Origin: Acinetobacter lwoffii
GTDB taxonomy: Bacteria; Pseudomonadota; Gammaproteobacteria; Pseudomonadales; Moraxellaceae
Length of the DNA stretch: 50,341 nt
NCBI RefSeq assembly: GCF_002321025.1
Contig: NZ_DCLL01000031.1
Coordinates: forward strand, 119,325 to 169,665
Direction of reading: 5' to 3'
Shown: one piece after another, positions 1 to 8,916 of the stretch
Numbering within the stretch: the first letter of the stretch is position 1
How the letters are laid out: the number at the start of each line of letters is the position of its first letter
Program-made: the position numbers and the translations under genes
Notes under the pieces: generated by a model
Told to the model about the DNA's origin: nothing
Seen by the model: the letters and a program-made list of their open reading frames with translations, nothing else
Databases searched by the model: none

Positions 1-20
1 TACCACTTGGCGATACCCCT
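1..20 (-). tRNA. tRNA-Gln, 5' part only (cut by window edge)
   Basis: Read on the minus strand, the first 20 bases give AGGGGTATCGCCAAGTGGTA. This matches the acceptor 5' strand and D-arm start of gammaproteobacterial tRNA-Gln, which in E. coli begins TGGGGTATCGCCAAGCGGTA. The rest lies outside the window, so the anticodon cannot be read. It begins two bases after the ispE stop codon, in line with the ispE-tRNA-Gln-prs order known from related bacteria. Confidence 0.72.
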
Positions 21-22
21 AT

Positions 23-853
23 CTACACTTTAAACTGAACTAAAGGTGATTCTTGTAAACTGTTGACCAGGTAAGCTTTACATGGTGCATTTGCAAGAAT
101 ATCTTCGATATTCAGATTTTCAGTGACTTCAATAAACACACAAGCACCTGTACCTGTAAGCTTTGCTTTTCCGAACTGGTCGAGATATTGCATTGCTTCA
201 TCGACTTCGAGATATAAGCTTCTTGCCAGTGGCTCAAAGTTATTTCCAAAATCAGATGGCGTTTCCTGATAGGCGCAAAATTTAGTGCTCTTCGTGTCTC
301 TTGTCAATGCTTTTTGCGAAAAAAGCAGTTGAGTGCTGATAAAACAATCAGGTTTTAACACAATGAATTTTTTTTGATCTAAGTCTATGAATGTTAAGTG
401 TTCGCCAATACCTTCGGCCCAGGCATTTTTACCATGCACAAATATCGGAACATCTGCGCCCAGCTTGACCCCAAGCTCTGCCAGTTGCTCAATATTTAAA
501 TCGCACTGCCAGAGCTGGTTTATCACAATCAGGGTCGTCGCTGCATTGGAAGACCCACCGCCAAGACCTGCACCCATCGGGATATTTTTTTCCAGACGAA
601 TTTTTAGTCCGCACGGCGTTTGGGCATAAGGCTTCAACAACTGTATCGCCCGATAGATTAGATTCTGTTGCAGATCGACGGAGGCCAGACCTTCAATCTG
701 AATCGCATCATCGGCGCTTGGTTCAAACTCCAGCCAGTCATACAGGTCAATCAGCTGAAAAATACTTTGCAGCTCATGATAACCATTTTCACGGCGACCG
801 GTGATATGTAAAAACAAATTCAGTTTAGCAGGCGAGGGAACACGAATCATCAT
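23..853 (-). CDS. ispE: 4-diphosphocytidyl-2-C-methyl-D-erythritol kinase
   Basis: GHMP-family kinase of the MEP isoprenoid pathway. It phosphorylates the 2-hydroxyl of CDP-methylerythritol with ATP in the cytosol. At 276 aa it has normal family length. The N-terminal substrate motif PSPAKLNLFLHI (6-17), the glycine-rich ATP loop PMGAGLGGGSSNAA (92-105) and the conserved Asp in LGADVPIF (near 134) are all visible, and a C-terminal GTGACVF-type GHMP motif is present. Two adjacent ATG codons (853 and 850) could start it; neither has a strong Shine-Dalgarno. It lies 18 bases downstream of lolB and two bases upstream of tRNA-Gln, so lolB-ispE-tRNA are probably co-transcribed. Confidence 0.96.
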   Translation of the reverse strand: MMIRVPSPAKLNLFLHITGRRENGYHELQSIFQLIDLYDWLEFEPSADDAIQIEGLASVDLQQNLIYRAIQLLKPYAQTPCGLKIRLEKNIPMGAGLGGGSSNAATTLIVINQLWQCDLNIEQLAELGVKLGADVPIFVHGKNAWAEGIGEHLTFIDLDQKKFIVLKPDCFISTQLLFSQKALTRDTKSTKFCAYQETPSDFGNNFEPLARSLYLEVDEAMQYLDQFGKAKLTGTGACVFIEVTENLNIEDILANAPCKAYLVNSLQESPLVQFKV

Positions 854-871
854 GGGCTGGAATCAGGTCAA

Positions 872-1450
872 TTAACGGTTTTCAATGATCATTGTAATAC
901 GGTTTTCTGCACCATTTCCAAGTGACTGCTTTAAAATCAAACGGTTTGGCATTTTGGCCTGCGCATTATAATTGAGATCGACCGTCCAGCCCTGTTCGAT
1001 AATCTGGTTAATTCGCTGTGTATCGTCTTTTTGTAATTTGGCAGTCGTGGTAGCAGGGCGGGCTTGTACCCAATCGACTAAATAACTGATCGGCGCTTGC
1101 CAGCCGGTTGCACGTTGCAGTAATTCTTCGGCACTGGCTGCCTGAATCACACCGGTTTTTGCGCTGTTTAAGGTCACTTGTCCCGGTGTGCCAGAAATCT
1201 GGGTTTTACCGACGCCTAAGATACCGCTGAGCTCAATATCGAATTCTTCCTGCTGTTGTACCCAGGTAAAGAATGCGCTGCCAGTCTGTTGAGGGGTACG
1301 AACGCCAATTTTACCTTGCAGCTGAAATTGATTCTCTGCCTGTACAGACGGGGTGGCAGGCGCTTGAGGCTTGATCATCTGCTGACAGCCAGTTAAAAAT
1401 AAAGCAGTGGCTGCAAAGGCACAGCAGCCCAATTGGCTCAAATTGCGCAT
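872..1450 (-). CDS. lolB: Outer-membrane lipoprotein insertion protein LolB
   Basis: LolB receives lipoproteins from the periplasmic chaperone LolA and inserts them in the outer membrane. The 192-aa product starts with a lipoprotein signal peptide ending in the lipobox LTGC (19-22). Cys22 would be lipidated, and Gln at +2 is compatible with outer-membrane sorting. The mature part has the LolA/LolB-like beta-rich pattern (FQLQGKIGVRTPQQTGSAFF, then LSGILGVGKTQISG). Position between ispE and hemA is the classic LolB location. The stop of the upstream TPR gene is only 7 bases before this start, so the genes are probably one operon. Confidence 0.93.
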   Translation of the reverse strand: MRNLSQLGCCAFAATALFLTGCQQMIKPQAPATPSVQAENQFQLQGKIGVRTPQQTGSAFFTWVQQQEEFDIELSGILGVGKTQISGTPGQVTLNSAKTGVIQAASAEELLQRATGWQAPISYLVDWVQARPATTTAKLQKDDTQRINQIIEQGWTVDLNYNAQAKMPNRLILKQSLGNGAENRITMIIENR

Positions 1451-1457
1451 AAATTAA

Positions 1458-3224
1458 TTAACTCGTTTTGGTTTGTGGTGCTAACAATAGCGAATTAAGT
1501 TGTTTCAATTCTGGGTCATTTGGATGGTTTTGTTGTAATTGTTGTAACACTTGGTGGAAGTGTTGTAGATCACCTTTCATGTACAAGGAACGGGCATAAC
1601 GTACCCCAATCTTCACATTCGGATTCAATTGATAGGCTTTGTATAACACATCCGCAGCTGTGGTGAAGTCATTCTGTAAATAACAGATATAACCATAGGT
1701 ATCCAGAATCGATGCCTGTTCTGGTGCATATTCTAGTGCCTGTTCGACATAGCGGCGTGCTTCTTCGAGGCGACGGTTTTGCATCGCCAGGGTATAGGCA
1801 TAGGCATTCAGATAGGTCGGACTGTTCGGTTCAATTTTAAGTAAAGTGCTGAGTAGTTCATCCAGCTTGACGCGATCCTGATGGGGATCCAGCAACAGGA
1901 CTTGCGAATAAACCAGTTCAGGGTCATCGGGCAGGTTTTTGCTGGCTTCTTCCAGCAGGCGGATCGCGGCTTTTTTATTCTGCATGCGCGTCAAAATATC
2001 CGCTTGGGCTAGATAGAGGAAGCTGGCATGTTGTGGATAATTGACCCGTTCCTGAGTCAGGAAACGCAGTGCATCATGCAGTTTATCCTGCTGGGCAAAA
2101 ATCGAAATCATGTTACGGCGCGAGACCGTGTACAGACTGCCATCGACCAGACGATAATAGGCTTTGGCTGTTTCATAGTGCTGTTTGCGTTCTGCATTGA
2201 CCGCCAGATAATAATAGGCTTCGTTCTGATATTGTGCAGAATAACGCAGTTCAACCAGATATTTTTCGGCCTTCTTGTATTCTTCTAAGTCAATACTGGT
2301 CAGTCCGGCAATAAACAGGGCTTCTTCGGCAGTCGGCCATTTTTTTAGAATGTCTTGCAGTTTTTTCAGCGCCAAAGTCGCTTCGTTCAGCTTGACCAGA
2401 TATTTGACTTCCGCCAGACGTACATCCAGATTATTGCGGTGTTTACGGCTGGATTTTTCATACCATTGCAGTGTCGCCTGAGTATCGCCGAGTGCATTGA
2501 GCAGATTGGCTTTCATCAAAATATAGCCGGTCGCATTCGGACGTTTTTTTAAGGCGCGGTTAACTGTATTTAGAGCCTGTTCGAGCTGACCATTTTGTGC
2601 TTCCAGACCGGCTACCAGCACCAGAATAGATGGATTGTCCTTGGCTTTAGTGGTGCTTAAGGCCTGAATCAGATAAGTACGATCCTCTGTGCCTTCCGGT
2701 GAAATTCCGGCGAGAATTTCTTCCAGATCGGCACTGTCATCAATTTGCAGGATTTTTTCTAAGGTCTCAGCAGCCAGCTCATATTCATGCGCTTTAAGGG
2801 CAATATGTGATAAATAAAATAAAGCAGGGACGTCTTGTGGCTCTTGTACCACCCAGTGCGTGGAGATATCTAGTGCTGCCTGTAGGTCATCATGTTCCAG
2901 CGCGACATTCAGTGCACGCTGCTTGACTGAAGTGGAATTGCTCTTGATCGCCAGCACCGTATAGTTGTGCAAAGCAGTCGGAATGTCATGTGCAGCGATG
3001 GCAAACTCAGCCATCATACTTTGTTTTATCGCATCATAATTTTGATTTGCATGGTAAACTGCTTCCGCTGCATAAAGATGCGCAGTCGAAGCCATGCTAC
3101 CCACCAGTAGGAATGTGGTAGAATATTGCTTAATTGTAGGGCCGTTGATACGGCTAATTGTTTGACGCAATTTTTTATTGATCCAAGTAATGCTTTTTAT
3201 GACACCGATGTTGCACAATAGCAT
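1458..3224 (-). CDS. Periplasmic/secreted tetratricopeptide-repeat protein
   Basis: Protein of many TPR-like helical repeats spanning most of its length, for example around PNATGYILMKANLLNALGD and YLNAYAYTLAMQNRRLEEA. It probably acts as a protein-interaction scaffold; the specific partner is unknown. A hydrophobic segment followed by AYAAEA-like small residues (FLLVGSMASTAHLYAAEA) suggests export to the periplasm. The frame is open up to an ATG at 3275, but that start would overlap the divergent hemA start at 3250, so the internal ATG at 3224 (588 aa) is preferred; neither has a clear ribosome binding site. It heads the TPR-lolB-ispE cluster, a neighbourhood seen in several gammaproteobacteria. 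Confidence 0.85.
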   Translation of the reverse strand: MLLCNIGVIKSITWINKKLRQTISRINGPTIKQYSTTFLLVGSMASTAHLYAAEAVYHANQNYDAIKQSMMAEFAIAAHDIPTALHNYTVLAIKSNSTSVKQRALNVALEHDDLQAALDISTHWVVQEPQDVPALFYLSHIALKAHEYELAAETLEKILQIDDSADLEEILAGISPEGTEDRTYLIQALSTTKAKDNPSILVLVAGLEAQNGQLEQALNTVNRALKKRPNATGYILMKANLLNALGDTQATLQWYEKSSRKHRNNLDVRLAEVKYLVKLNEATLALKKLQDILKKWPTAEEALFIAGLTSIDLEEYKKAEKYLVELRYSAQYQNEAYYYLAVNAERKQHYETAKAYYRLVDGSLYTVSRRNMISIFAQQDKLHDALRFLTQERVNYPQHASFLYLAQADILTRMQNKKAAIRLLEEASKNLPDDPELVYSQVLLLDPHQDRVKLDELLSTLLKIEPNSPTYLNAYAYTLAMQNRRLEEARRYVEQALEYAPEQASILDTYGYICYLQNDFTTAADVLYKAYQLNPNVKIGVRYARSLYMKGDLQHFHQVLQQLQQNHPNDPELKQLNSLLLAPQTKTS

Positions 3225-3249
3225 AAATTTAGTGAAATGATGACCTGAT

Positions 3250-4533
3250 ATGTCTTTCTTTGCATTGGGTGTCAACCATCAAACTGCCTCTGTAGAACTG
3301 CGCGAACAAGTGGCGTTTAACCCTGAAAAGTTAAGTGCCATTCTTGCCGAGCAAAGCCAACACCCTCAACTGAACGACATGGTGGTGGTGTCTACATGTA
3401 ACCGGACCGAAGTTTACGCCATGTCTGACAATGCTGACATGGTGCTGAACTGGCTCGCCCAGAAAAATGGGGTGGATGTCAAACAACTGCAACATCATGT
3501 CTATCGTTATGAAAATGCTCAAGCGGTGACGCATCTGATGCGTGTTGCCAGTGGTCTGGATTCACTGATGCTAGGTGAACCACAAATTCTGGGGCAGGTC
3601 AAAACCGCACTTTCTCTGGCCAAAGACTCTCATACCGTTTCGCAAAACCTGAACCGCATTTTTGAATATGCTTTTTATGCCGCTAAACGTGTGCGTTCGG
3701 AAACGGCTGTCGGTAGTCATGCGGTCTCGATGGGCTATGCGGTAGCACAACTTGCCTTGCAAGTGTTTAGTCACCCGGACAAGCTGACCATTATGGTGGT
3801 GGCAGCTGGAGAGATGAACAGTCTGGTGGCTAAGCATCTTGCAGAAATGGGTGTGGGCAAGATCATCATCTGTAACCGTACCCGCGAACGTGCAGACATT
3901 CTGGCGCAGGAAATTGCACATCGGGTTGAGGTCGAAATTATCGACTTTGACCAGTTAGCTGCCAACTTGCATCGTGCCGATGTGATTTCCAGTTGTACCG
4001 GTAGTTTGCATCAAGTCATTCACTATCCGGATATAAAAGCTGCACTGAAAAAACGCCGTTACCAGCAGATGCTACTGGTGGATCTGGCCGTTCCGCGTGA
4101 TATTGATGCCAAAGTAGAAAGCCTGGATGGGGTTTATCTATATGGCGTCGATGATCTGCAAACGGTGATTGAAGAAAATCTGGCGCAGCGCCGTCAGGCG
4201 GCGGTTGAAGCCGAGCTGATGGTGAATCAGCTGGCCACTGAACTGATGACCCAGCAAAAGGTGAATCAGGCAGGCGCCACCATTCATGCCTATCGTGATC
4301 ATGGCGAGCAATTACGCCAAGAAGAATTAGAACTGGCAATCCAGCGCATGACCAAAGGTGAAAAAGCCGAAACCGTCATGGCTGAATTTGCGCATCGTTT
4401 AACGCAGAAACTGTTGCATCCAACCTCAATTTTGTTGCGCGAAGCAGCAAAAGCGGAAGATCCAAGTTGTTTTGAAATGATGCAAGAAGAGTTAAAAGAC
4501 GTGGTTCAAAAGCGTCGTATCTCGAAGCGCTAA
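3250..4533 (+). CDS. hemA: Glutamyl-tRNA reductase
   Basis: First committed enzyme of C5-pathway tetrapyrrole (heme) synthesis: NADPH-dependent reduction of Glu-tRNA(Glu) to glutamate-1-semialdehyde. At 427 aa it has normal length. The catalytic cysteine lies in VVSTCNRTE (Cys50, same position as in E. coli). The GEPQILGQVK signature, the Rossmann-type NADPH domain (around residues 175-310) and a C-terminal dimerisation helix region are present. It is divergent from the TPR-lolB-ispE cluster, with the start regions only about 25 bases apart, so the promoters must overlap the coding ends. The sequence before the ATG is a poor Shine-Dalgarno. No clear terminator is seen before the convergent dnaG. 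Confidence 0.97.
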   Translation: MSFFALGVNHQTASVELREQVAFNPEKLSAILAEQSQHPQLNDMVVVSTCNRTEVYAMSDNADMVLNWLAQKNGVDVKQLQHHVYRYENAQAVTHLMRVASGLDSLMLGEPQILGQVKTALSLAKDSHTVSQNLNRIFEYAFYAAKRVRSETAVGSHAVSMGYAVAQLALQVFSHPDKLTIMVVAAGEMNSLVAKHLAEMGVGKIIICNRTRERADILAQEIAHRVEVEIIDFDQLAANLHRADVISSCTGSLHQVIHYPDIKAALKKRRYQQMLLVDLAVPRDIDAKVESLDGVYLYGVDDLQTVIEENLAQRRQAAVEAELMVNQLATELMTQQKVNQAGATIHAYRDHGEQLRQEELELAIQRMTKGEKAETVMAEFAHRLTQKLLHPTSILLREAAKAEDPSCFEMMQEELKDVVQKRRISKR

Positions 4534-4641
4534 AATAGACGATTTATAAAAACACAGCGATTGCTTATTAGTTTTCTGTTTAACTTGCGAATGATATTAA
4601 TGTGTATCGGCTATGATCTAAACGTAAAAATGATCCAGAGA

Positions 4642-6564
4642 TTATTCTTCTAACAATGTCATGGAGCGTTTTCGGTCAATTTCATAAATTTGCATTTTCA
4701 GGTTTTTCATTTCCGCAATACTGCTAAATTTCTTCGATTTAATTTTATTTTTCAAGCACTGATATTGCAGCTTGGTGGAAAAATCAGCCGCGAGTTTGTC
4801 GGCCTGTTCCGGCGATGAGGTGTAATCGCTGACATTGGCATGCTGTAAAATATGCTGCAGTTCATGATGATGGGCTGCGCAGGCACCGAGCACATAATAG
4901 ATCGACAGTTCTGGGTCATCTGGCAAGTCATCAAAAATCACATTCAGAATGTTCAGAATTTTAAACAGCAGCTGATCTTCTGCCACCAGCGCGCGCAGCG
5001 GTTCAAAATGAATATACAGATAAGGATGATTCATCAAGATCGCAATCACATATTCTTCAGCATCAATTTTAGTACTAAAGCTTAAAGATGCATCCGTATT
5101 GACCTTAGGTTGCCATTTACGGTTAAAGCCCAGTTTTTCACGGAAAAATTGCTGCAGCAGATAACGGAAAGAACCGTGTTTGGGCAGTAACTCGGTCAGA
5201 TTTTTTAGTTCACCCATAACCTGACTCTTGCCTTCAGGTGTGGTGATGTCCTGATTTTGGGTCAGATGGGCAAACACGAAGTCCGACATCAATGGCGCCT
5301 GTTCCAGCAAGCGTCTGAAATTCTCTATGCCTTCACGACGGATCAATGAATCGGGGTCATGGTCAGCGGGCAAGACAAAAAACTTCAGCTCGCGGCCATC
5401 ATTCAGCAGGGGTAGGGCAATGTCCAAGGTACGGCGCGCTGCTTTTTGACCGGCAGCGTCCCCATCAAAGGCAATGGTCAGCCGGTTACTCTGCTTGAAC
5501 AGAATATTCAGGTGGTCGGTATTACTCGCTGTGCCTAAAGTCGCCACTGCGCCATGAATGCCATATTGCTGGAGCGCAATTACATCCATATAGCCTTCGA
5601 CCATCAGCCATTCTTGGGCTTTCTGCTTGCGCCCTTCATACAGACCATACAGCAACTGGTTTTTATGGAAGACCTCAGAATCTGGCGAGTTGATATATTT
5701 AGGTTTAATCTCGTCATTGAGTGCGCGACCACCAAAGCCGACCACACGCCCCTTGGTATCACGGATCGGGAAAATCACCCGTTCACGCAGCAGATCAAAA
5801 TCACGGCCACTGTCGCTGGTACGAATCAGACCTAAAAGTTTTAAGCCTTCAATATCCTGAGGAAAGGCTTTTTCCAGATGTTGCCAGTCTTCAGGCGCAT
5901 AGCCTAAGCGCCAATAGGCAATGGTCTCTGCAGTCAGACCACGCTGCTTGAAGTATTGCTGGGCACTCGGGCTATTTGGGAGTTGGCGCTCATAGAACTG
6001 CGCGATATTTTCTAGCAGGTCGTAGAGGTTACCGTCTTGCTGAACTTCCGCCATCGGTAGGTGTTCAAAAGAAGCAAAAGGGTCACCATAAAAATCCTGT
6101 TCGACTGTCTGAAACTCTGCAAATGGATCGAAACTCGCCGTAGATGCAGCATTATTATTTTCTGTTGGAGCGTTATTCTGTTGCGGCTGAGTTTGTGGTG
6201 CAGTTTGAGCAGGCACGATTTTGGGTTTGGCTGCTTCACGTTTATATTTTAATTTATTGGAATCAGTATTGTCTTTAGGCAGTTCGATGCCCGTCTGGCT
6301 GGACAGGTCTTTCATCACTTCGACAAAATTACGGCTGCCAATGTCCATTAAAAAACGGATGGCATTACCGTTGGCCTGACAGCCAAAACAGTGAAAATAC
6401 TGTTTGTCACGATAGACGTGGAAAGACGGTGATTTTTCCTGATGAAAAGGGCAGCAGCCTGAATAGGTACGGCCTGTTTTTTTCAGTTTTACGAATTGAC
6501 CAATCACATCGACAATATCGGTGCGATCGAGAATCTGATCAATCGTATGTTGAGGAATGGCCAT
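4642..6564 (-). CDS. dnaG: DNA primase
   Basis: Synthesises RNA primers at the replication fork and is recruited by DnaB helicase. At 640 aa it is somewhat longer than E. coli DnaG. The CHC2 zinc ribbon ligands are visible as C38/H41 and C59/C62. The TOPRIM core shows WLMVEGYMDVIAL and the DGD metal motif in TIAFDGDAAGQKA. A C-terminal helicase-interaction region follows. Between the zinc domain and polymerase core is a linker of about 40 residues (roughly 110-150) rich in Gln, Asn, Pro, Thr and Ala, which accounts for much of the extra length. It is not in the rpsU-dnaG-rpoD arrangement of E. coli; it stands alone behind bamD, separated by a terminator-like hairpin. Confidence 0.97.
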   Translation of the reverse strand: MAIPQHTIDQILDRTDIVDVIGQFVKLKKTGRTYSGCCPFHQEKSPSFHVYRDKQYFHCFGCQANGNAIRFLMDIGSRNFVEVMKDLSSQTGIELPKDNTDSNKLKYKREAAKPKIVPAQTAPQTQPQQNNAPTENNNAASTASFDPFAEFQTVEQDFYGDPFASFEHLPMAEVQQDGNLYDLLENIAQFYERQLPNSPSAQQYFKQRGLTAETIAYWRLGYAPEDWQHLEKAFPQDIEGLKLLGLIRTSDSGRDFDLLRERVIFPIRDTKGRVVGFGGRALNDEIKPKYINSPDSEVFHKNQLLYGLYEGRKQKAQEWLMVEGYMDVIALQQYGIHGAVATLGTASNTDHLNILFKQSNRLTIAFDGDAAGQKAARRTLDIALPLLNDGRELKFFVLPADHDPDSLIRREGIENFRRLLEQAPLMSDFVFAHLTQNQDITTPEGKSQVMGELKNLTELLPKHGSFRYLLQQFFREKLGFNRKWQPKVNTDASLSFSTKIDAEEYVIAILMNHPYLYIHFEPLRALVAEDQLLFKILNILNVIFDDLPDDPELSIYYVLGACAAHHHELQHILQHANVSDYTSSPEQADKLAADFSTKLQYQCLKNKIKSKKFSSIAEMKNLKMQIYEIDRKRSMTLLEE

Positions 6565-6703
6565 GGTCTGCTGAGCTTCTCGTGCTGGAATCTAAGGTCT
6601 AAATCACTGAAAAAATGAAAATAGTCTAGTTGGACATTGAATATTTCAAGTTCCTTTGTATACCTTTTGCACGTTTTGTTCAAGCCTGGGCAAGACAACG
6701 CAA

Positions 6704-6729
6704 AAGGGCAAGTATGATACCTTGCCCTT
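6704..6729 (-). terminator. Intrinsic terminator after bamD
   Basis: Perfect 9-bp stem (AAGGGCAAG/CTTGCCCTT, 8-base loop). Read on the minus strand it is followed by a short T run (TTTTG). It lies between bamD and dnaG, so the two genes probably form separate units. Confidence 0.65.
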
Positions 6730-6789
6730 GAGGAAAATGCACCTGTAAAGCGCTGTCTTATTTGCTGATGCTGCCGGCCTTCTTTAGCT

Positions 6790-7755
6790 TTATTCAGCCG
6801 TTTTAGGACGATCCAGCAAACCAAATGAAATGCGATTGGTGATGCTGCGCTTTTCATTTTCTGGCGCATCAGACTGTGCATCGGTGTCGGTTACAGTCTT
6901 GGCTTCTTTACCAAAAATACCCAGTGTCGCGCGGTTAAAGAAGCTGCCTTCACTACGCGCTGCACGCAGATTCACCGTCCCATCTGATTTCACCAGATTC
7001 GGATAATTCAGCTTTAATACATCCACATATTGCTGAGAAGTCGCTTTATCACCTAGCTGAGCATAGCCATAAGCAACCGTTGCCAGTGCTTCTGGAATCT
7101 GCGGAGTTTGAGGATAATGTTCAATCACCCACAAGCCACGTTCAACTGCTGCCAGATAAGCCTTACGCTTGATGTTAAAACGCGCTGCGTTCATTTCATG
7201 CTCAGCCAGTTCCTGACCGATAAATTGCATACGCTGTGCTGCATCGACTGCATAAGTACTCGATGGATAGCGGCGAATGAAATCAACAAAATTCTGGTAA
7301 GCCACTTTCAGGTAGCTGACATCACGATGCGACTGTTTCAGCGAGGTATAACGCAGCAGGCCGTTATAGTTCTGTTCCATATTTGAGACACCGCGTACAT
7401 AGTAGGCATAGTCGACATTTGGATGTTGCGGGTTCAGACGGATAAAACGCTCTGCCAGTGCGACCGCACCTTCATAATCTTTTTGCTGGAATTTCACATA
7501 CAACAGTTCCAGTTGCGCTTGCGGGGCATACTGACTGGTCGGGAAATAAGTTTCCAGCGCTTCCAACTGTTTTGCTGCATCGGTATATTGATTACGATCT
7601 AGCGCTTTCTGTGCTTTTTGAATATAAACCTGTTCGCTAGATTCCGGACCTTTATCCACGACTTCTTTTTTTGGATTACTGCTACAGCCTACCATTGCCG
7701 ATGCAATGCCTAATGTCACAGCAAGCATTGTCATTTTATAATGTGGTAGCGACAT
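6790..7755 (-). CDS. bamD: Outer-membrane assembly lipoprotein BamD
   Basis: Lipoprotein component of the BAM complex, which folds and inserts beta-barrel proteins in the outer membrane. The N-terminus is a lipoprotein signal with Cys24 in MVGC (21-24). The mature protein carries the five-TPR BamD fold (YLQKAQKALDRNQYTDAAKQ-like first repeat, then FIRLNPQHPNVDYAYYVRG and RYPSSTYAVDAAQRM). At 321 aa it is about 75 residues longer than E. coli BamD. The extra length is mostly a C-terminal tail of low apparent conservation rich in charged residues and Ser/Thr (from about residue 255). It is divergent from rluD, which matches the common bamD-rluD-pgeF gene order. Confidence 0.95.
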   Translation of the reverse strand: MSLPHYKMTMLAVTLGIASAMVGCSSNPKKEVVDKGPESSEQVYIQKAQKALDRNQYTDAAKQLEALETYFPTSQYAPQAQLELLYVKFQQKDYEGAVALAERFIRLNPQHPNVDYAYYVRGVSNMEQNYNGLLRYTSLKQSHRDVSYLKVAYQNFVDFIRRYPSSTYAVDAAQRMQFIGQELAEHEMNAARFNIKRKAYLAAVERGLWVIEHYPQTPQIPEALATVAYGYAQLGDKATSQQYVDVLKLNYPNLVKSDGTVNLRAARSEGSFFNRATLGIFGKEAKTVTDTDAQSDAPENEKRSITNRISFGLLDRPKTAE

Positions 7756-7826
7756 AAAAATTCCTCTGTTAATACGGGCAATGAGCTACAATTGCACTAT
7801 TAAACCACTTTTGTCTGAATGAGCAA

Positions 7827-8879
7827 ATGAGTCAAGCACAATCTTCCAATTCTAATATCCCTGATACTGATTTCAATTTACTTGAAGATTCTGAGGATGC
7901 AGATAACCATACTTCAGAAGCAACTGCAACACGTTTATCGTTGCAATTTCAACTGGATGAAACTTATATCGGGCAACGGATCGACCAGATTGCCGCAATG
8001 GTCTGGAGCGATTTTTCTCGAGAAAAATTAAAGCAATGGATTAAAGATGGCAATTTATTGGTGAATGGTCAACCGGTTAAGCCGAAATTTAAAAGTGATG
8101 GTTTTGAAACCCTGACTTTAAATGTTGAGCTTGAAGCGCAAACGCGCAGTCTGCCGGAAGATATTCCACTGGATATCATCTATGAAGATGATGACATTAT
8201 TGTCATCAATAAACCTGTAGGCATGGTAGTGCATCCGGGCGCTGGCAATAGTTCTGGCACCTTGGTGAATGCTTTATTGCATCACTATCCGAAATCGGCT
8301 GAACTGGCGCGTGCAGGTCTGGTACATCGTATCGATAAAGACACCAGCGGTCTGTTGGTGGTTGCCAAAAATCTGGAAGCACAGTTTTCTCTTAGCAAAC
8401 AGCTTGAGAAAAAATCAGTATATCGCCTGTATGACCTGGTGGTTTACGGCAATATTATTGCTGGCGGTACCATTGATGAACCCATCAAACGTCATCCGGT
8501 AGATCGCGTGAAAATGACTGTACTTCCAGGCGGTAAAGACGCAGTGACACATTACAACGTCAAAGAGCGTTTCCAGCACTTCACCCGTGTTCAAGCCCGT
8601 CTGGAAACTGGTCGTACCCATCAGATTCGTGTGCATTTTAGCTATATCGGCTTTGGCTTGGTGGGCGATCAGGTGTATATGCCGCGTGTCCGTATGCCAG
8701 CAGGTGCATCACAATTGCTAGATGATACTTTACGTGGCTTTAAGCGTCAGGCCTTGCATGCAGCGAAACTTGGTCTGACCCATCCGCGTACCAAAGAGGA
8801 AATGACCTTTGAAGCGCCGTGGCCGGAAGACTTTGCCAATCTGGTTGAAGTGCTGCGTACCGAAAACAAAGCCTATTAA
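7827..8879 (+). CDS. rluD: 23S rRNA pseudouridine synthase RluD
   Basis: Isomerises uridines in helix 69 of 23S rRNA (1911/1915/1917 in E. coli). An S4 RNA-binding domain lies at about 45-95. The catalytic motif LVHRIDKDTSGLLVVAK (from 165) contains the nucleophilic Asp170. The substrate motif ETGRTHQIRVH follows. The protein is 350 aa with an acidic, Ser/Asn-rich N-terminal extension of about 35 residues before the S4 domain, longer than in E. coli (326 aa total). The neighbours bamD (divergent) and pgeF (downstream, 37 bases) are the conserved context for RluD rather than RluA or RluC. Confidence 0.95.
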   Translation: MSQAQSSNSNIPDTDFNLLEDSEDADNHTSEATATRLSLQFQLDETYIGQRIDQIAAMVWSDFSREKLKQWIKDGNLLVNGQPVKPKFKSDGFETLTLNVELEAQTRSLPEDIPLDIIYEDDDIIVINKPVGMVVHPGAGNSSGTLVNALLHHYPKSAELARAGLVHRIDKDTSGLLVVAKNLEAQFSLSKQLEKKSVYRLYDLVVYGNIIAGGTIDEPIKRHPVDRVKMTVLPGGKDAVTHYNVKERFQHFTRVQARLETGRTHQIRVHFSYIGFGLVGDQVYMPRVRMPAGASQLLDDTLRGFKRQALHAAKLGLTHPRTKEEMTFEAPWPEDFANLVEVLRTENKAY

Positions 8880-8916
8880 TCTTTTTATTTAGCTCGCGTC
8901 AAAGCAAGGAATTGAG

